This document shows, piece after piece, positions 39,287 through 52,404 of a stretch of 64,000 nucleotides of DNA. The first letter of the stretch is position 1, and each line of letters opens with the position of its first letter. Under the pieces are notes generated by a model. It saw nothing but the letters and a program-made list of their open reading frames with translations. It did no database searches and had not been told where the DNA came from. A program made the position numbers and the translations under genes. This stretch comes from Ramlibacter sp. (lineage in GTDB: Bacteria; Pseudomonadota; Gammaproteobacteria; Burkholderiales; Burkholderiaceae_C): assembly GCA_019635435.1 (NCBI GenBank), contig JAHBZM010000001.1, forward strand, positions 2,666,001 through 2,730,000. Direction: 5' to 3'.

Positions 39287-40381
39287 TCAGGCCAGCACGC
39301 GCAGCGGGTGCGCGTGCGCGGGCCAGGGGCTCGCAAAGAACGGCGCCACCATCTGCGGCGTCACGTCTTCCACCCGCGCCGGGTTCCAGCGCGGGCTGTG
39401 GTCCTTGTCCACCGCCAGCGCCCGGATGCCCTCCACGGTCTCGCTGGTCGCGCCCGAGCGGCCCAGGTGGGCGGTATGGAAGCAGTGGCGCACCAGGTCC
39501 CGCTCCATGCGCAGGTCGTCGGCCAGCGTCATGGTGCGCGCGCGGCGCACCTGCTCCAGCACCACGTGCAGCATCAGGGGCGAGCGGTGGCGCAGCGTGT
39601 CGGCCGTGGCCCTGGCCCATTCACTGCCATCGGCTTCAAGCGACGCCAGGATCGCGGGCACGCTGCCGAGCCCGAAATGGGCATCAACAAGGGCTGGAGT
39701 CCAGGAGGGGTGGCCATTGTCTGCTATTAACTCTGTAGCAAAATGGGCTTCGATCGCAGCCGCCGAATCAAGCGTCCCCGAGCCCAGGGCCTGCCACAGA
39801 CCCGCCAGGCGGTCCGCCGGCACCAGGCCATCGGCCAGGCCCGCCGCCACGGCGCCCGCGCCGTCCAGCGCCTGCCCGGTCAGCGCGAGGTACTCGCCCA
39901 GGTGGCCCGCGCAGCGGCTCAGGAAATAGCCGCCGCCCACGTCCGGGAACAGGCCGATATGGGTTTCGGGCATGGCCATGCGGGTGCGTGGCGTGACGAT
40001 GCGCAGGCTGGCGCCCTGGCTCACGCCCATGCCGCCGCCCATCACGATGCCGTCCATGAACGCGACATAGGGCTTGGGGTAGTGGTGGATCAGGTGGTTG
40101 AGCGTGTATTCCTCGGTGAAGAAATCCTCAAGCTCCGGGTTGCCCGCGAGCGCGGCCTGGTGGAAGAAGCGGATGTCTCCGCCCGCGCAGAAGGCGCCAA
40201 ACGGCCCTTCCTTGTTGCTGCCGCGGATGGCCACCGCCACCACGCTGTCGTCGTCACGCCAGGCCAGCAGCGTGGCTGTGAGGTCGCGCACCATGCCCAG
40301 CGACAGGGCGTTGAGTGCGCGCGGGCGATTCAGCGTGATGAAGCCGGTGCGGCCCCGGACCTCGGAAATCACATCGGTCAT
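39287..40381 (-). CDS. 3-hydroxyisobutyryl-CoA hydrolase (enoyl-CoA hydratase/isomerase fold)
   Basis: 364 residues. The crotonase core has the oxyanion loop FCAGGDIRFF, YIMDGIVMGGGMGVSQGAS-type segment (here FMDGIVMGGGMGVSQ) and PETHIGLFPDVGGGYFLSRC with the catalytic Glu/Asp; the longer C-terminal half is the HIBYL-CoA hydrolase extension of valine catabolism. An in-frame family-A repeat (39681-39743) encodes FATELIADNGHPSWTPALV around residue 220, which should be dispensable. AAAGGA lies upstream of the ATG. Confidence 0.9.
   Translation of the reverse strand: MTDVISEVRGRTGFITLNRPRALNALSLGMVRDLTATLLAWRDDDSVVAVAIRGSNKEGPFGAFCAGGDIRFFHQAALAGNPELEDFFTEEYTLNHLIHHYPKPYVAFMDGIVMGGGMGVSQGASLRIVTPRTRMAMPETHIGLFPDVGGGYFLSRCAGHLGEYLALTGQALDGAGAVAAGLADGLVPADRLAGLWQALGSGTLDSAAAIEAHFATELIADNGHPSWTPALVDAHFGLGSVPAILASLEADGSEWARATADTLRHRSPLMLHVVLEQVRRARTMTLADDLRMERDLVRHCFHTAHLGRSGATSETVEGIRALAVDKDHSPRWNPARVEDVTPQMVAPFFASPWPAHAHPLRVLA
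39681..39743 (+). repeat. Dispersed repeat family A, copy 4, in frame inside a gene
   Basis: Core ggctggagtccaggaggggt followed by ggccat and the terminus tctgctattaactctgtagcaaa, same orientation as copy 1. It lies within the HIBYL-CoA hydrolase gene on the opposite strand and is read through without a stop or frameshift. Confidence 0.82.
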
Positions 40382-40399
40382 GGCCTTCGTCCTTTCGCG

Positions 40400-41311
40400 T
40401 CAGAGAGTCTGGATGCGCGGGGTGCCCGCCCGCTCGCGCCAGCCCAGCAGTTCATTGCCCACCAGGGCGCCAATCACCAGCGCGCCGCCGGTGAGCACTT
40501 CAGGCCCCGGGGCCTCGTTGGCGCCCCACCAGGCCCACAGGATGCCAAAGATCACCTCCAGCAGGGCCAGCAGCGAGACCTCGGGCGCCTTGAGCACGCG
40601 CGCGCAGACCACCGACAGGGTGCAGGGGATGGCCAGCTGCACCAGGCCCAGCAGAGCCAGCCAGGCCACGTCCGGGCCGGTGGCGGCAAAAGGCAGCGCC
40701 AGGGGCAGCGTGGCCAGCGTGGAGATCACGGCGCCCACCAGCACCGAGGGCACCAGATCGACCTTCTCGCCCTGGGCCTGGCTGCGCTGCACCACGGTCC
40801 AGTTGATGGCGCCGGCCACCGGCACGCACAGCGCCACCAGCGAGCCCAGCAGCAGCGAGGCCTCGCCACCGGCGGCATTGACCTGCGTGCCGTACATCCA
40901 GCCTATGCCCAGCCCCGCGAGCACGATGGCCACCCAGGTGCGCGCCGGCAGCCGGTGACCAATGAAGATGCGCGCGATCAGCGCCGTGAGCAGCGGCCCC
41001 ACCGACATGGTGACCAGCACATTGCCCACGCTGGTGAGCGTGAGGGCCAGCATGAAGGCCGTGAACATGATGCTCCAGCACACACCCGACAGCCACAGGG
41101 CCTTGTTGCGCCAGTGGATGGCACGGAACACGCCCCGCCCCTGCCACAGCGGCAGGATCACCAGCAGCGACGCCAGGGTGAAGAAGCTGCGCCAGAAGGT
41201 GACTTCAAAACTGTGGGCGCTGGCCAGCTGGCGCGTCACCACCCCGGCGATCGACCACATCAGCGTGACCGCCACCATCAGCCAGACGGCCTGTCCGTGG
41301 CGCAGCTTCAT
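40400..41311 (-). CDS. EamA/DMT family transporter
   Basis: 303 residues with ten predicted membrane segments and two EamA repeats (AVWLMVAVTLMWSIAGVVTRQLA and ALVALCVPVAGAINWTVVQRS marking the two halves). Inner-membrane metabolite exporter family (drug/metabolite transporters); substrate unknown. It lies 18 bp upstream of the HIBYL-CoA hydrolase gene in the same direction, so they may be one transcript. Confidence 0.9.
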   Translation of the reverse strand: MKLRHGQAVWLMVAVTLMWSIAGVVTRQLASAHSFEVTFWRSFFTLASLLVILPLWQGRGVFRAIHWRNKALWLSGVCWSIMFTAFMLALTLTSVGNVLVTMSVGPLLTALIARIFIGHRLPARTWVAIVLAGLGIGWMYGTQVNAAGGEASLLLGSLVALCVPVAGAINWTVVQRSQAQGEKVDLVPSVLVGAVISTLATLPLALPFAATGPDVAWLALLGLVQLAIPCTLSVVCARVLKAPEVSLLALLEVIFGILWAWWGANEAPGPEVLTGGALVIGALVGNELLGWRERAGTPRIQTL

Positions 41312-41396
41312 GCCAGTGCCTGCCGGTCACCCCCGGGGTGGGGGCTGGAGCGCCGTGGCCCGCCCGGGGCCTGGCGCGGTCCGCAAGTGCGGCGGT

Positions 41397-43222
<1,826 letters not shown>

Positions 43223-43226
<4 letters not shown>

Positions 43227-44227
43227 GGTGTTTCCAGGATTTGCTGTATTTCAGGGGGGCTCAGCAGTCGCCCCGGGATCAGTTCGCCGGCTTTCGCATG
43301 GCCTGTGCCAAGCAGCACCGTTCGCCCCGAGCTGGTCGAAGGGCTCGCGAGGGCTTCGACAAGCTCAGCCCGAACGGTGGAAGGGCCATAGACGGCCATG
43401 TACTGGTTGTCCGGCCAACTGCCGCGCCGCCGCAGGCCCGACAGGAAGCGCCCGGCATTGTCGGCGTCGAGCGTGACAGGGGTGTGATCGGGCAGCAGCG
43501 CCTCGACCGGCTGCAGGCAGGCCAGGCGCTGGTCCTCGGACATGGCTTCAAAGGCCTCCAGCGTCACGCATTGCGACACGTCAAAGTGGCCGGTGGCCGT
43601 GCGGCGCAGCGCCGTGAGATGGGCGCCACAGCCCAGCGCCTCGCCGATGTCCTCGCCCAGCGTGCGGATGTAGGTGCCCTTGCTCACTTTTGCTACTATT
43701 TTGATAGCTACCGGTTCCCGCGGGTCCTGGACTTCCAGCAGTTTCAGCTCATGAATGGTGATGTCGCGCGGTGCCCGCTCCACATCCACGCCTTCGCGGG
43801 CGTATTCGTACAGGGCCCGGCCGTACTTCTTGAGCGCGCTGTGCATGGGCGGCAGCTGGCGCTGGGCACCGGTGAATTGCCGGGCCACCTCGGCCAGGCG
43901 GGCCGCCGTGAGGGGCGCCACCTCGCGCCGCTCGATCACCTCGCCCTCGGCATCGCCTGTGCGGGTCTTGACGCCCAGGCAGGCCACGGCCTCATAGGTC
44001 TTGTCGGCGTCAAGCTGCAGCTGGCTGAATTTGGTGGCGGCGCCAAAGCACAGCGGCAGCACGCCCGTGGCCAGGGGGTCCAGCGTGCCGGTGTGGCCGG
44101 CCTTCTCGGCGCGCAGCAGCCATTTGCATTTCTGCAGGGCGTTGTTGCTCGACAGGCCCAGCGGCTTGTCCAGCAGAAGCACCCCATGCACGGGGCGCCT
44201 CACGACCCTCGTGCGCGGCGCGTTCAC
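43223..44227 (-). CDS. truB: tRNA pseudouridine(55) synthase
   Basis: 334 residues. Catalytic aspartate in GHTGTLDPLATGVLPL (about 47), plus YEAVACLGVKTRTGDAEG and the KVSKGTYIRTLGEDIG segment. The C-terminal domain is interrupted near residues 283-303 by a REP-like element (43317-43378), and the codons for AIKIVAK just before SKGTYIRT coincide with a family-A repeat terminus (43689-43708). The protein remains in frame to EIQQILETP. Follows rbfA by 2 bp. Confidence 0.95.
43317..43378. repeat. REP-like palindrome (family B) within the truB 3' part
   Basis: Inverted ends accgttcg/cgaacggt with gagctggtcgaagg and cttcgacaagctcag inside. Same family as the two copies in tex. It encodes part of the variable TruB C-terminal region. 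Confidence 0.85.
43689..43708. repeat. Family A terminal motif inside truB
   Basis: tttgctactattttgatagc matches the terminal GCTA-N-TAGC part of the family A repeats (compare 28698-28717 and the end of copy 4) without the GC-rich core. It lies within truB, read as AIKIVAK on the minus strand. Confidence 0.6.
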
Positions 44228-44229
44228 TG

Positions 44230-44604
44230 TCAGTCCTCGTTTTTGGATCGCGAGGCGACCGCCTGCGCAATCAGCGCGTTCATGTCGGCCGCCCGCTCGG
44301 TGGTGCGGTCGAACTGGAAGTGCAGCGTGGGCACGGTGTGGATGTGCAGGCGCTTGAACAGGCCGTTGCGCAGGAAGCCGGCCGCCTGGTTCAGCGCCAG
44401 CTCCGACTCCGTGGGATCGCCCACCAGCAGGCTGAAGAACACCTTGGCGTGCGCATAGTCGGGCGTGACCTCGACGGCCTGGATCGTGACCATGCCCACG
44501 CGCGGGTCCTTCAACTCGCGCGCGATCAGCTCCGTCAGATCGCGCTGGATCTGGTCGGCAACCTTGAAGCTGCGGTTGGGGGTGGCGGACTTGCGGGCAG
44601 GCAT
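44230..44604 (-). CDS. rbfA: 30S ribosome-binding factor A
   Basis: 124 residues. KH-like fold needed for late 16S rRNA 5'-end maturation and cold adaptation. Seen: RSFKVADQIQRDLTELIARELKDPRVGMVTI and YAHAKVFFSLL, then FKRLHIHTVPTLHFQFD. ATG 44604 (MPARKSATPNRSF) is chosen because the next upstream cistron ends at 44610; longer starts would overlap lepB deeply. Confidence 0.94.
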   Translation of the reverse strand: MPARKSATPNRSFKVADQIQRDLTELIARELKDPRVGMVTIQAVEVTPDYAHAKVFFSLLVGDPTESELALNQAAGFLRNGLFKRLHIHTVPTLHFQFDRTTERAADMNALIAQAVASRSKNED

Positions 44605-44609
44605 GCGTC

Positions 44610-45290
44610 TCAGCCGTGAAGGGGCAGCCACCAGCGCCCGGCGCGCGGAAGGTACCACGCCTGCGGGTCGTGCGACATGACCACGCGCACGGCGCGGCCG
44701 GTGACGCGGTTGACGTCGATGAAACCGATGAAGCGGGAGTCGTTGCTGTTGTCGCGGCTGTCGCCCAGCACCATCACCGTGCCTTCGGGCACCGTCACGG
44801 GCGCGAAGTCGCGGTAACGGTTGATGGCCGGCAGGCGCGCGGTCTCGATCGGGTACGGGCCCAGCGGCTCGCGCCAGATCTGCTCGTCCAGCGGCCCCAG
44901 CTCCGACGGGACGATCCGCGAAGCATCGACCAGCGTGCGGGTCAGCACCTGGCCATTGATGACCAGCGTGTTGTCACGCATTTCCACCACATCCCCGGCC
45001 ACGGCCACCACGCGCTTGATCAGGTTGACGTCGTCCCTGGGCGAGTCAAACGTGATCACGTCGCCCGGCTGCGGCGTGCCCCAGCGCACCAGCTGGTGCA
45101 GGGTCAGCGGCACGCGCAGGCTGTAGGCCAGCTTGTTCACCGCCACGCGGTCGCCAGCCACCAGCGTCGGGTTCATCGACGACGAGGGCACGTAGTTCCA
45201 GTCGGCCACGGCCGAGCGGAACACGAGCATCAGCCCCAGGAAGAGCATGAAGCCCCGGTTGTGGGACCAAAGGTGCTTGAGGTAGGCCAT
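44610..45290 (-). CDS. lepB: Signal peptidase I
   Basis: 226 residues. One membrane segment (GFMLFLGLMLVFRSAVADW), catalytic serine in YVPSSSMNPTLVAGD (about 39) and general-base lysine in NLIKRVVAVAGDVV (about 93), then GDSRDNSNDSRFIGFID (box E). Cleaves signal peptides at the outer face of the inner membrane. Its place between infB and rbfA, 6 bp from each, is unusual; the housekeeping gene in betaproteobacteria is normally next to lepA and rnc. It may therefore be a second paralogue. Confidence 0.93.
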   Translation of the reverse strand: MAYLKHLWSHNRGFMLFLGLMLVFRSAVADWNYVPSSSMNPTLVAGDRVAVNKLAYSLRVPLTLHQLVRWGTPQPGDVITFDSPRDDVNLIKRVVAVAGDVVEMRDNTLVINGQVLTRTLVDASRIVPSELGPLDEQIWREPLGPYPIETARLPAINRYRDFAPVTVPEGTVMVLGDSRDNSNDSRFIGFIDVNRVTGRAVRVVMSHDPQAWYLPRAGRWWLPLHG

Positions 45291-45296
45291 GGCGGA

Positions 45297-48167
<2,871 letters not shown>

Positions 48168-48191
48168 GTGTCGTGCTACCTTTCATGACCG

Positions 48192-49688
48192 TTACTCTTG
48201 AGAGGCGTCGGCACCGGTAAACCAGTGCTCGCGCGCCTTCATGATCAGGGCTTTGGCCTCGTCCGCAGACTGGGCCGTGATATCTGTCAATTCATCGACG
48301 GCCAGGTCGGCCAGGTCGTCGCGTGTGTGGACGCCGTTCTCAGCAAGCTGGGCGATCAGCGTGGGGGTCAGTCCTTCAAGATCGCGCAGGTCCTGCGACA
48401 CCTCATCGACGCTCTCTTCGCGCACGATCTCCATCGTCAGCAGCGCATCCTTGGCGCGGGCCCGCAGCTCGTTGACGGTGTCCTCGTCAAAGCTTTCGAT
48501 TTCCAGCATTTCCTGCAATGGCACGTAGGCCACTTCCTCGAGGCTGGTGAAGCCCTCGGCAATCAGGATGTCGGCGATTTCCTGGTCCACGTCGAGCTTT
48601 TCCATGAACAGCTTGCGCGTGGAATCGGTTTCCTCGGCCTGCTTCTGGGCGGACTCGTTGGCGTCCATGATGTTGATCTTCCAGCCGGTCAGCTCGGACG
48701 CCAGGCGCACGTTCTGGCCGCCGCGGCCGATGGCAATGGCGAGGTTTTCCTCGTCCACCACCACGTCCATGGCGTGCTTTTCCTCGTCCACCACGATGGA
48801 CGACACGTTGGCGGGCGCCAGCGCGCCGATCACGAACTGGGCCGGGTCTTCCGACCACAGCACGATGTCCACGCGCTCACCGGCGAGCTCGTTGGTGACG
48901 GCGTTGACACGGGTGCCCCGCACGCCCACGCAGGTGCCAATGGGGTCCACGCGCTTGTCGTGGCTGAGCACGGCGATCTTGGCGCGGCTGCCGGCATCGC
49001 GGGCACAGGACTTGATCTCCAGCAGGCCCTGCTCGATCTCGGGCACTTCCTGGCGGAACAGCTCGATCATGTACTCGGGCGCGGACCGCGACAGGATGAT
49101 GGGCGCGCCGCGCAGCGTCAGGTCCACTTCCATGATCATGGCGCGGACGCGGTCGCCGTTGCGCAGGTTTTCCTTGGGGATCATCTCGCCGCGGCGCAGC
49201 CGGCCTTCGACCCGGCCGGACTCGACAATGATGTCGCCCTTGTCCATGCGCTTGACGGTGCCCACGAAAATCTTGTCGCCGCGCGACATGAAGTCGTTGA
49301 GCAGCATTTCGCGCTCGGCGTCGCGGATCTTCTGCAGGATCACCTGCTTGGCGGCCATCGCGCCAATGCGGCCGATGGGCACGGACTCGACCGGCTCCTC
49401 GATGTAATCGCCTTCCTCGACGTCGGCGATGCGCTCGCGGGCATCCATGAGCATCTCCTCGGCATCGGGGTTCTGCAGGCCGGCCTCGTCGGGCACGACC
49501 AGCCAGCGCCGGAATGTCTCGTAGTTGCCGCTGTCGCGGTCCAGCGCGACGCGGATGTCCACCTCGCCCTGGTACAGCTTCTTCGTTGCCTGTGCCAGGG
49601 CTGACTCGACTGCACCCAACACCACGTCGCGCTCGACGTTTTTCTCGCGCGAAATGGCTTCCACCAGCATCAACAATTCGCGATTCAT
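48192..49688 (-). CDS. nusA: Transcription termination/antitermination factor NusA
   Basis: 498 residues: N-terminal RNAP-binding domain (MNRELLMLVEAISREKNVERDVV), S1 (FVGTVKRMDKGDIIVESGRVEG), KH1/KH2 (VDPIGTCVGVRGTRVNAVTNELAGE; NLAIAIGRGGQNVRLASEL) and two C-terminal acidic helix-hairpin-helix repeats that bind alphaCTD or N protein. ATG 49688 gives the canonical start; it is 1 bp from the rimP stop. Confidence 0.96.
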   Translation of the reverse strand: MNRELLMLVEAISREKNVERDVVLGAVESALAQATKKLYQGEVDIRVALDRDSGNYETFRRWLVVPDEAGLQNPDAEEMLMDARERIADVEEGDYIEEPVESVPIGRIGAMAAKQVILQKIRDAEREMLLNDFMSRGDKIFVGTVKRMDKGDIIVESGRVEGRLRRGEMIPKENLRNGDRVRAMIMEVDLTLRGAPIILSRSAPEYMIELFRQEVPEIEQGLLEIKSCARDAGSRAKIAVLSHDKRVDPIGTCVGVRGTRVNAVTNELAGERVDIVLWSEDPAQFVIGALAPANVSSIVVDEEKHAMDVVVDEENLAIAIGRGGQNVRLASELTGWKINIMDANESAQKQAEETDSTRKLFMEKLDVDQEIADILIAEGFTSLEEVAYVPLQEMLEIESFDEDTVNELRARAKDALLTMEIVREESVDEVSQDLRDLEGLTPTLIAQLAENGVHTRDDLADLAVDELTDITAQSADEAKALIMKAREHWFTGADASQE

Positions 49689-49689
49689 G

Positions 49690-50256
49690 TCACGACTCTC
49701 CTGCAAGCTTGGCCTTGCGGCCCTTGAAATCCACAATCGATGCCAGCCGAGCTTCCCGAAGCTCGGCCAGCGTAAAACCCAGCGCCTGCAACGGCGCAGG
49801 CGCCCTCTTCTTGCTCACCTTCTGGCCCGGCTTGACCGGCGGCGCGTCGCTCCAGACGATCTGCCAGCCGCCACCGTCGGCGCGCTCCAGGGTGCCGCGA
49901 AACTTCTTGCGGTTGGCCGCCACCTGGCCCGCGGCCGCCACACCCATCGGCGCCCTGAGCGTGATGTCGACCATCTCGCCCTCGAAGCGCTCAAAATCCT
50001 TCTCGTGCCGCAACGGCCGGTCAATGCCGGGCGACGACACTTCCAGGCGCCGGTACGCCACCTCGTCCACTTCCAGCGCAAACTGCAGCTGCCGGGTGAC
50101 CTTTTCGCAGTCCTCGACCGTCACGAACTGCTCGACGCCCGGCTGCCAGGGCAGATCGATGGTGATGCGCAGCAGGCCGCCAGCGGAGCGGTCAATCTCC
50201 ACCAGGTCGTAACCGAGCCCGGTCACGGTTTGTTCGACGATCTGCTGTAACGCCAC
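49690..50256 (-). CDS. rimP: Ribosome maturation factor RimP
   Basis: 188 residues from GTG 50256 (VALQQIVEQTVTGLGYDLVEI), the start that matches related RimP proteins; an ATG 48 bp upstream would add unrelated sequence. Seen: GLLRITIDLPW, VTVEDCEKVTRQLQFALEVDE, LEVSSPGIDRPL, all conserved. Required for 30S maturation. First gene of the rimP-nusA-infB-lepB-rbfA-truB-typA operon, just downstream of an intrinsic terminator. Confidence 0.93.
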   Translation of the reverse strand: MALQQIVEQTVTGLGYDLVEIDRSAGGLLRITIDLPWQPGVEQFVTVEDCEKVTRQLQFALEVDEVAYRRLEVSSPGIDRPLRHEKDFERFEGEMVDITLRAPMGVAAAGQVAANRKKFRGTLERADGGGWQIVWSDAPPVKPGQKVSKKRAPAPLQALGFTLAELREARLASIVDFKGRKAKLAGES

Positions 50257-50302
50257 TTGTGGTGTGCTGTCCTGAAAATAAATGGGCCAAAAGCAATCGA
50301 CC

Positions 50303-50334
50303 AAAAAAAACGGGCGGTAGATACCCGCCCGTTT
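50303..50334 (-). terminator. Intrinsic terminator between arfB and rimP
   Basis: Minus strand: stem AAACGGGCGG / CCGCCCGTTT arms (50334-50325 and 50317-50308) around a 7-base loop, continuing into eight T residues (50310-50303). It ends the yej-arfB transcript ahead of the rimP operon, whose promoter must lie in the 45 bp after it or overlap the hairpin. Confidence 0.9.
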
Positions 50335-50410
50335 GGTCGTGAAGGCAGGATTGTACTCCCTAAATCGTTGATTTGCAACGGTTTAGCAGGCCCTGACGCC
50401 CCCGGGGCCC

Positions 50411-50818
50411 TCAGTCGTCCCCGGTCTTGCGCCTCAGGGCCTTGACCTCGGCTCGCTGGCTTTTGCCCTCAAGCCGCCGGCGCTGGGAGCCCAGGGTCGG
50501 CCGGGTCGCGCGACGCACCTGCGGCGCGCTGGCCACGCTGTCCACCAGCGCCTGCAGCCGCTCGATCGCCTCGGCCCGGTTCATGTCCTGGCTGCGGTGG
50601 GCCTGGGCCTTGATGACCAGCACGCCGTCGCGGGTAATGCGCTGGTCGGCCAGCGCCAGCAGCCGGGCCTTGTGGGCGTCGGTCAGGCTGGGTGAACCGG
50701 CAATGTCAAACCGCAGGTGGATGGCGCTGGAGACCTTGTTGACATTCTGGCCCCCCGCCCCCTGGGCCCGCATGGCGGTGACCACCAGCTCGGCCTGCGG
50801 AATGAGCACCCGGGCCAT
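50411..50818 (-). CDS. arfB: Alternative ribosome-rescue factor ArfB (YaeJ)
   Basis: 135 residues. Class I release-factor-like peptidyl-tRNA hydrolase with the GGQ motif in AQGAGGQNVNKVSSAIHLRFDI (about 20-22) and a basic C-terminal tail (GSQRRRLEGKSQRAEVKALRRKTG) that enters the empty mRNA channel. Rescues ribosomes stalled without a stop codon, a backup to SmpB/tmRNA also in this window. It overlaps the yejF stop by ATGA. Confidence 0.94.
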   Translation of the reverse strand: MARVLIPQAELVVTAMRAQGAGGQNVNKVSSAIHLRFDIAGSPSLTDAHKARLLALADQRITRDGVLVIKAQAHRSQDMNRAEAIERLQALVDSVASAPQVRRATRPTLGSQRRRLEGKSQRAEVKALRRKTGDD

Positions 50819-52404
50819 CAGCTGGCCGCAGCCACCAGTCGCTGCGTGTAGGCCTCGCGGGGCGCATTGAGCACCTGGTCCACCGGACCGGCCTCGACCA
50901 CGTCGCCATCCTTCATGACCATCACATCGTGCGCCATGGCGCGAATCACATCCACGTCGTGGGTGATCAACAGGTAACTCAGGCCTTTTTCGCGCTGCAG
51001 CCGCTGCAGCAGGCCCAGCACCTGCTTCTGGATGGTGACATCCAGCGCGCTCGTGGGCTCGTCCAGCACCAGCAGGCGGGGCTGCACGATGAGCGCCCGC
51101 GCGATCGCCAGGCGCTGGCGCTGGCCGCCCGAAAACTCGTGCGGATAGCGGGCCAGCAGGCCGGGGAACTGGACCGGGTCCAGGCCCACGTCGCCCAGCG
51201 CCGCCAGCACCCGCTCGCGCCGCGCCGCGGCATCCAGGCCGGGCTCGTGCACCCGCAGGCCCTCGCCCACGATTTCTTCCACTGTCATGCGCGGCGACAG
51301 CGACGAAAACGGGTCCTGGAACACCACCTGCACCACGCGTCGCAAGGCCCGGTTGCCGGCGGCATCGCGGCCCCATTCACGGCCGGTCACCTGCAAGTTG
51401 CCGGTGTGCGGCATGAGCCCGAGCGCCGCGAGCGCCAGGGTCGATTTGCCAGACCCCGACTCGCCCACCACCCCCAGGGTCCGCCCCTCGGCGAGACTGA
51501 AACCCACCTGCCGGACCGCCACAAACGCCCCCTTGCGGAACCAGCCGCGCAGCCCCGGCAGCTTCACCGGGTAGGTCACGCCCAGCCCCGCGGTCTGCAT
51601 CACGGTTTGCGCTGTGGGGGGCGGCGCCACCACATCACGCACCGGCCGGCTGTCGATCAGCTTGCGGGTGTAGGGATGTTGCGGGTTGGCGAACACCTGC
51701 GCCACGGGCCCATGCTCGACCAGGTGACCGTTCTCCATGACCGCCACGCGGTCGGCGAACTTGCGCACCAGGTGCAGGTCGTGGGTGATCAGCAGCACCG
51801 CCATGCCGTTTCGGGCCTGCAGATCGGACAGCAGGTCGAGAATCTGCCCGCGCAGGGTCACGTCGAGTGCGGTGGTGGGTTCATCCGCCAGCAGCAGGCG
51901 CGGCTGACAGGCCAGCGCCATGGCAATCATGGCGCGCTGGCGCTGGCCCCCCGACAGCTGGTGGGGAAAGGCCTGCCCCCGCCTGGCGGGCTCGGGAATG
52001 CCGGTATCGGCCAGCAGCTGAATGGCGGCCTGGGCCGCCTCGCGCCGGCCCAGGCCCTGCTTGAGTTCCAGGATCTCGGCGATCTGGTCGCCCACGCTGA
52101 ACAGCGGGTTCAGCGCCGTCATGGGCTCCTGGAAGATCATGGCGATCTCGGCGCCGCGCACCGCGCGCAACTGGCGCTGCGGCAGGGCCAGCAGGTCCTG
52201 GCCGCCAAAGCAGGCCTGGCCCGCGACGTCGGCATTCAGGGCCAGGCGCAGCAGGCTCAGGGCCGTCACGGTCTTGCCCGACCCCGACTCGCCCACCAGG
52301 GCGAGCTTTTCACCGGGCTGCAGATGGAAGTCCACGCCGTGAACCACCTCCTTGCCGCCAAACGAGACCCGCAGGCCCTTGACGTCGAGCAGCGGCGCGG
52401 TCAT
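50818..52404 (-). CDS. yejF: Oligopeptide ABC transporter ATP-binding protein YejF
   Basis: 528 residues with two complete ABC ATPase domains: Walker A GESGSGKTV and GESGSGKST, signatures LSGGQRQRAMIAMAL and FSGGQRQRLAIARAL, Walker B LLADEPTTALD and LVLDEPTSALD. It powers the YejBE permease for peptide import (microcin C in E. coli). ATG 52404 overlaps the yejE stop by four bases. Confidence 0.95.
   Translation of the reverse strand: MTAPLLDVKGLRVSFGGKEVVHGVDFHLQPGEKLALVGESGSGKTVTALSLLRLALNADVAGQACFGGQDLLALPQRQLRAVRGAEIAMIFQEPMTALNPLFSVGDQIAEILELKQGLGRREAAQAAIQLLADTGIPEPARRGQAFPHQLSGGQRQRAMIAMALACQPRLLLADEPTTALDVTLRGQILDLLSDLQARNGMAVLLITHDLHLVRKFADRVAVMENGHLVEHGPVAQVFANPQHPYTRKLIDSRPVRDVVAPPPTAQTVMQTAGLGVTYPVKLPGLRGWFRKGAFVAVRQVGFSLAEGRTLGVVGESGSGKSTLALAALGLMPHTGNLQVTGREWGRDAAGNRALRRVVQVVFQDPFSSLSPRMTVEEIVGEGLRVHEPGLDAAARRERVLAALGDVGLDPVQFPGLLARYPHEFSGGQRQRLAIARALIVQPRLLVLDEPTSALDVTIQKQVLGLLQRLQREKGLSYLLITHDVDVIRAMAHDVMVMKDGDVVEAGPVDQVLNAPREAYTQRLVAAAS

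Noticed and set aside
50303..50334. Attenuator controlling rimP-nusA
   Set aside because: The T-run is on the minus strand directly after the stem and before the rimP promoter region, so it is simplest as the terminator of the yej-arfB transcript.
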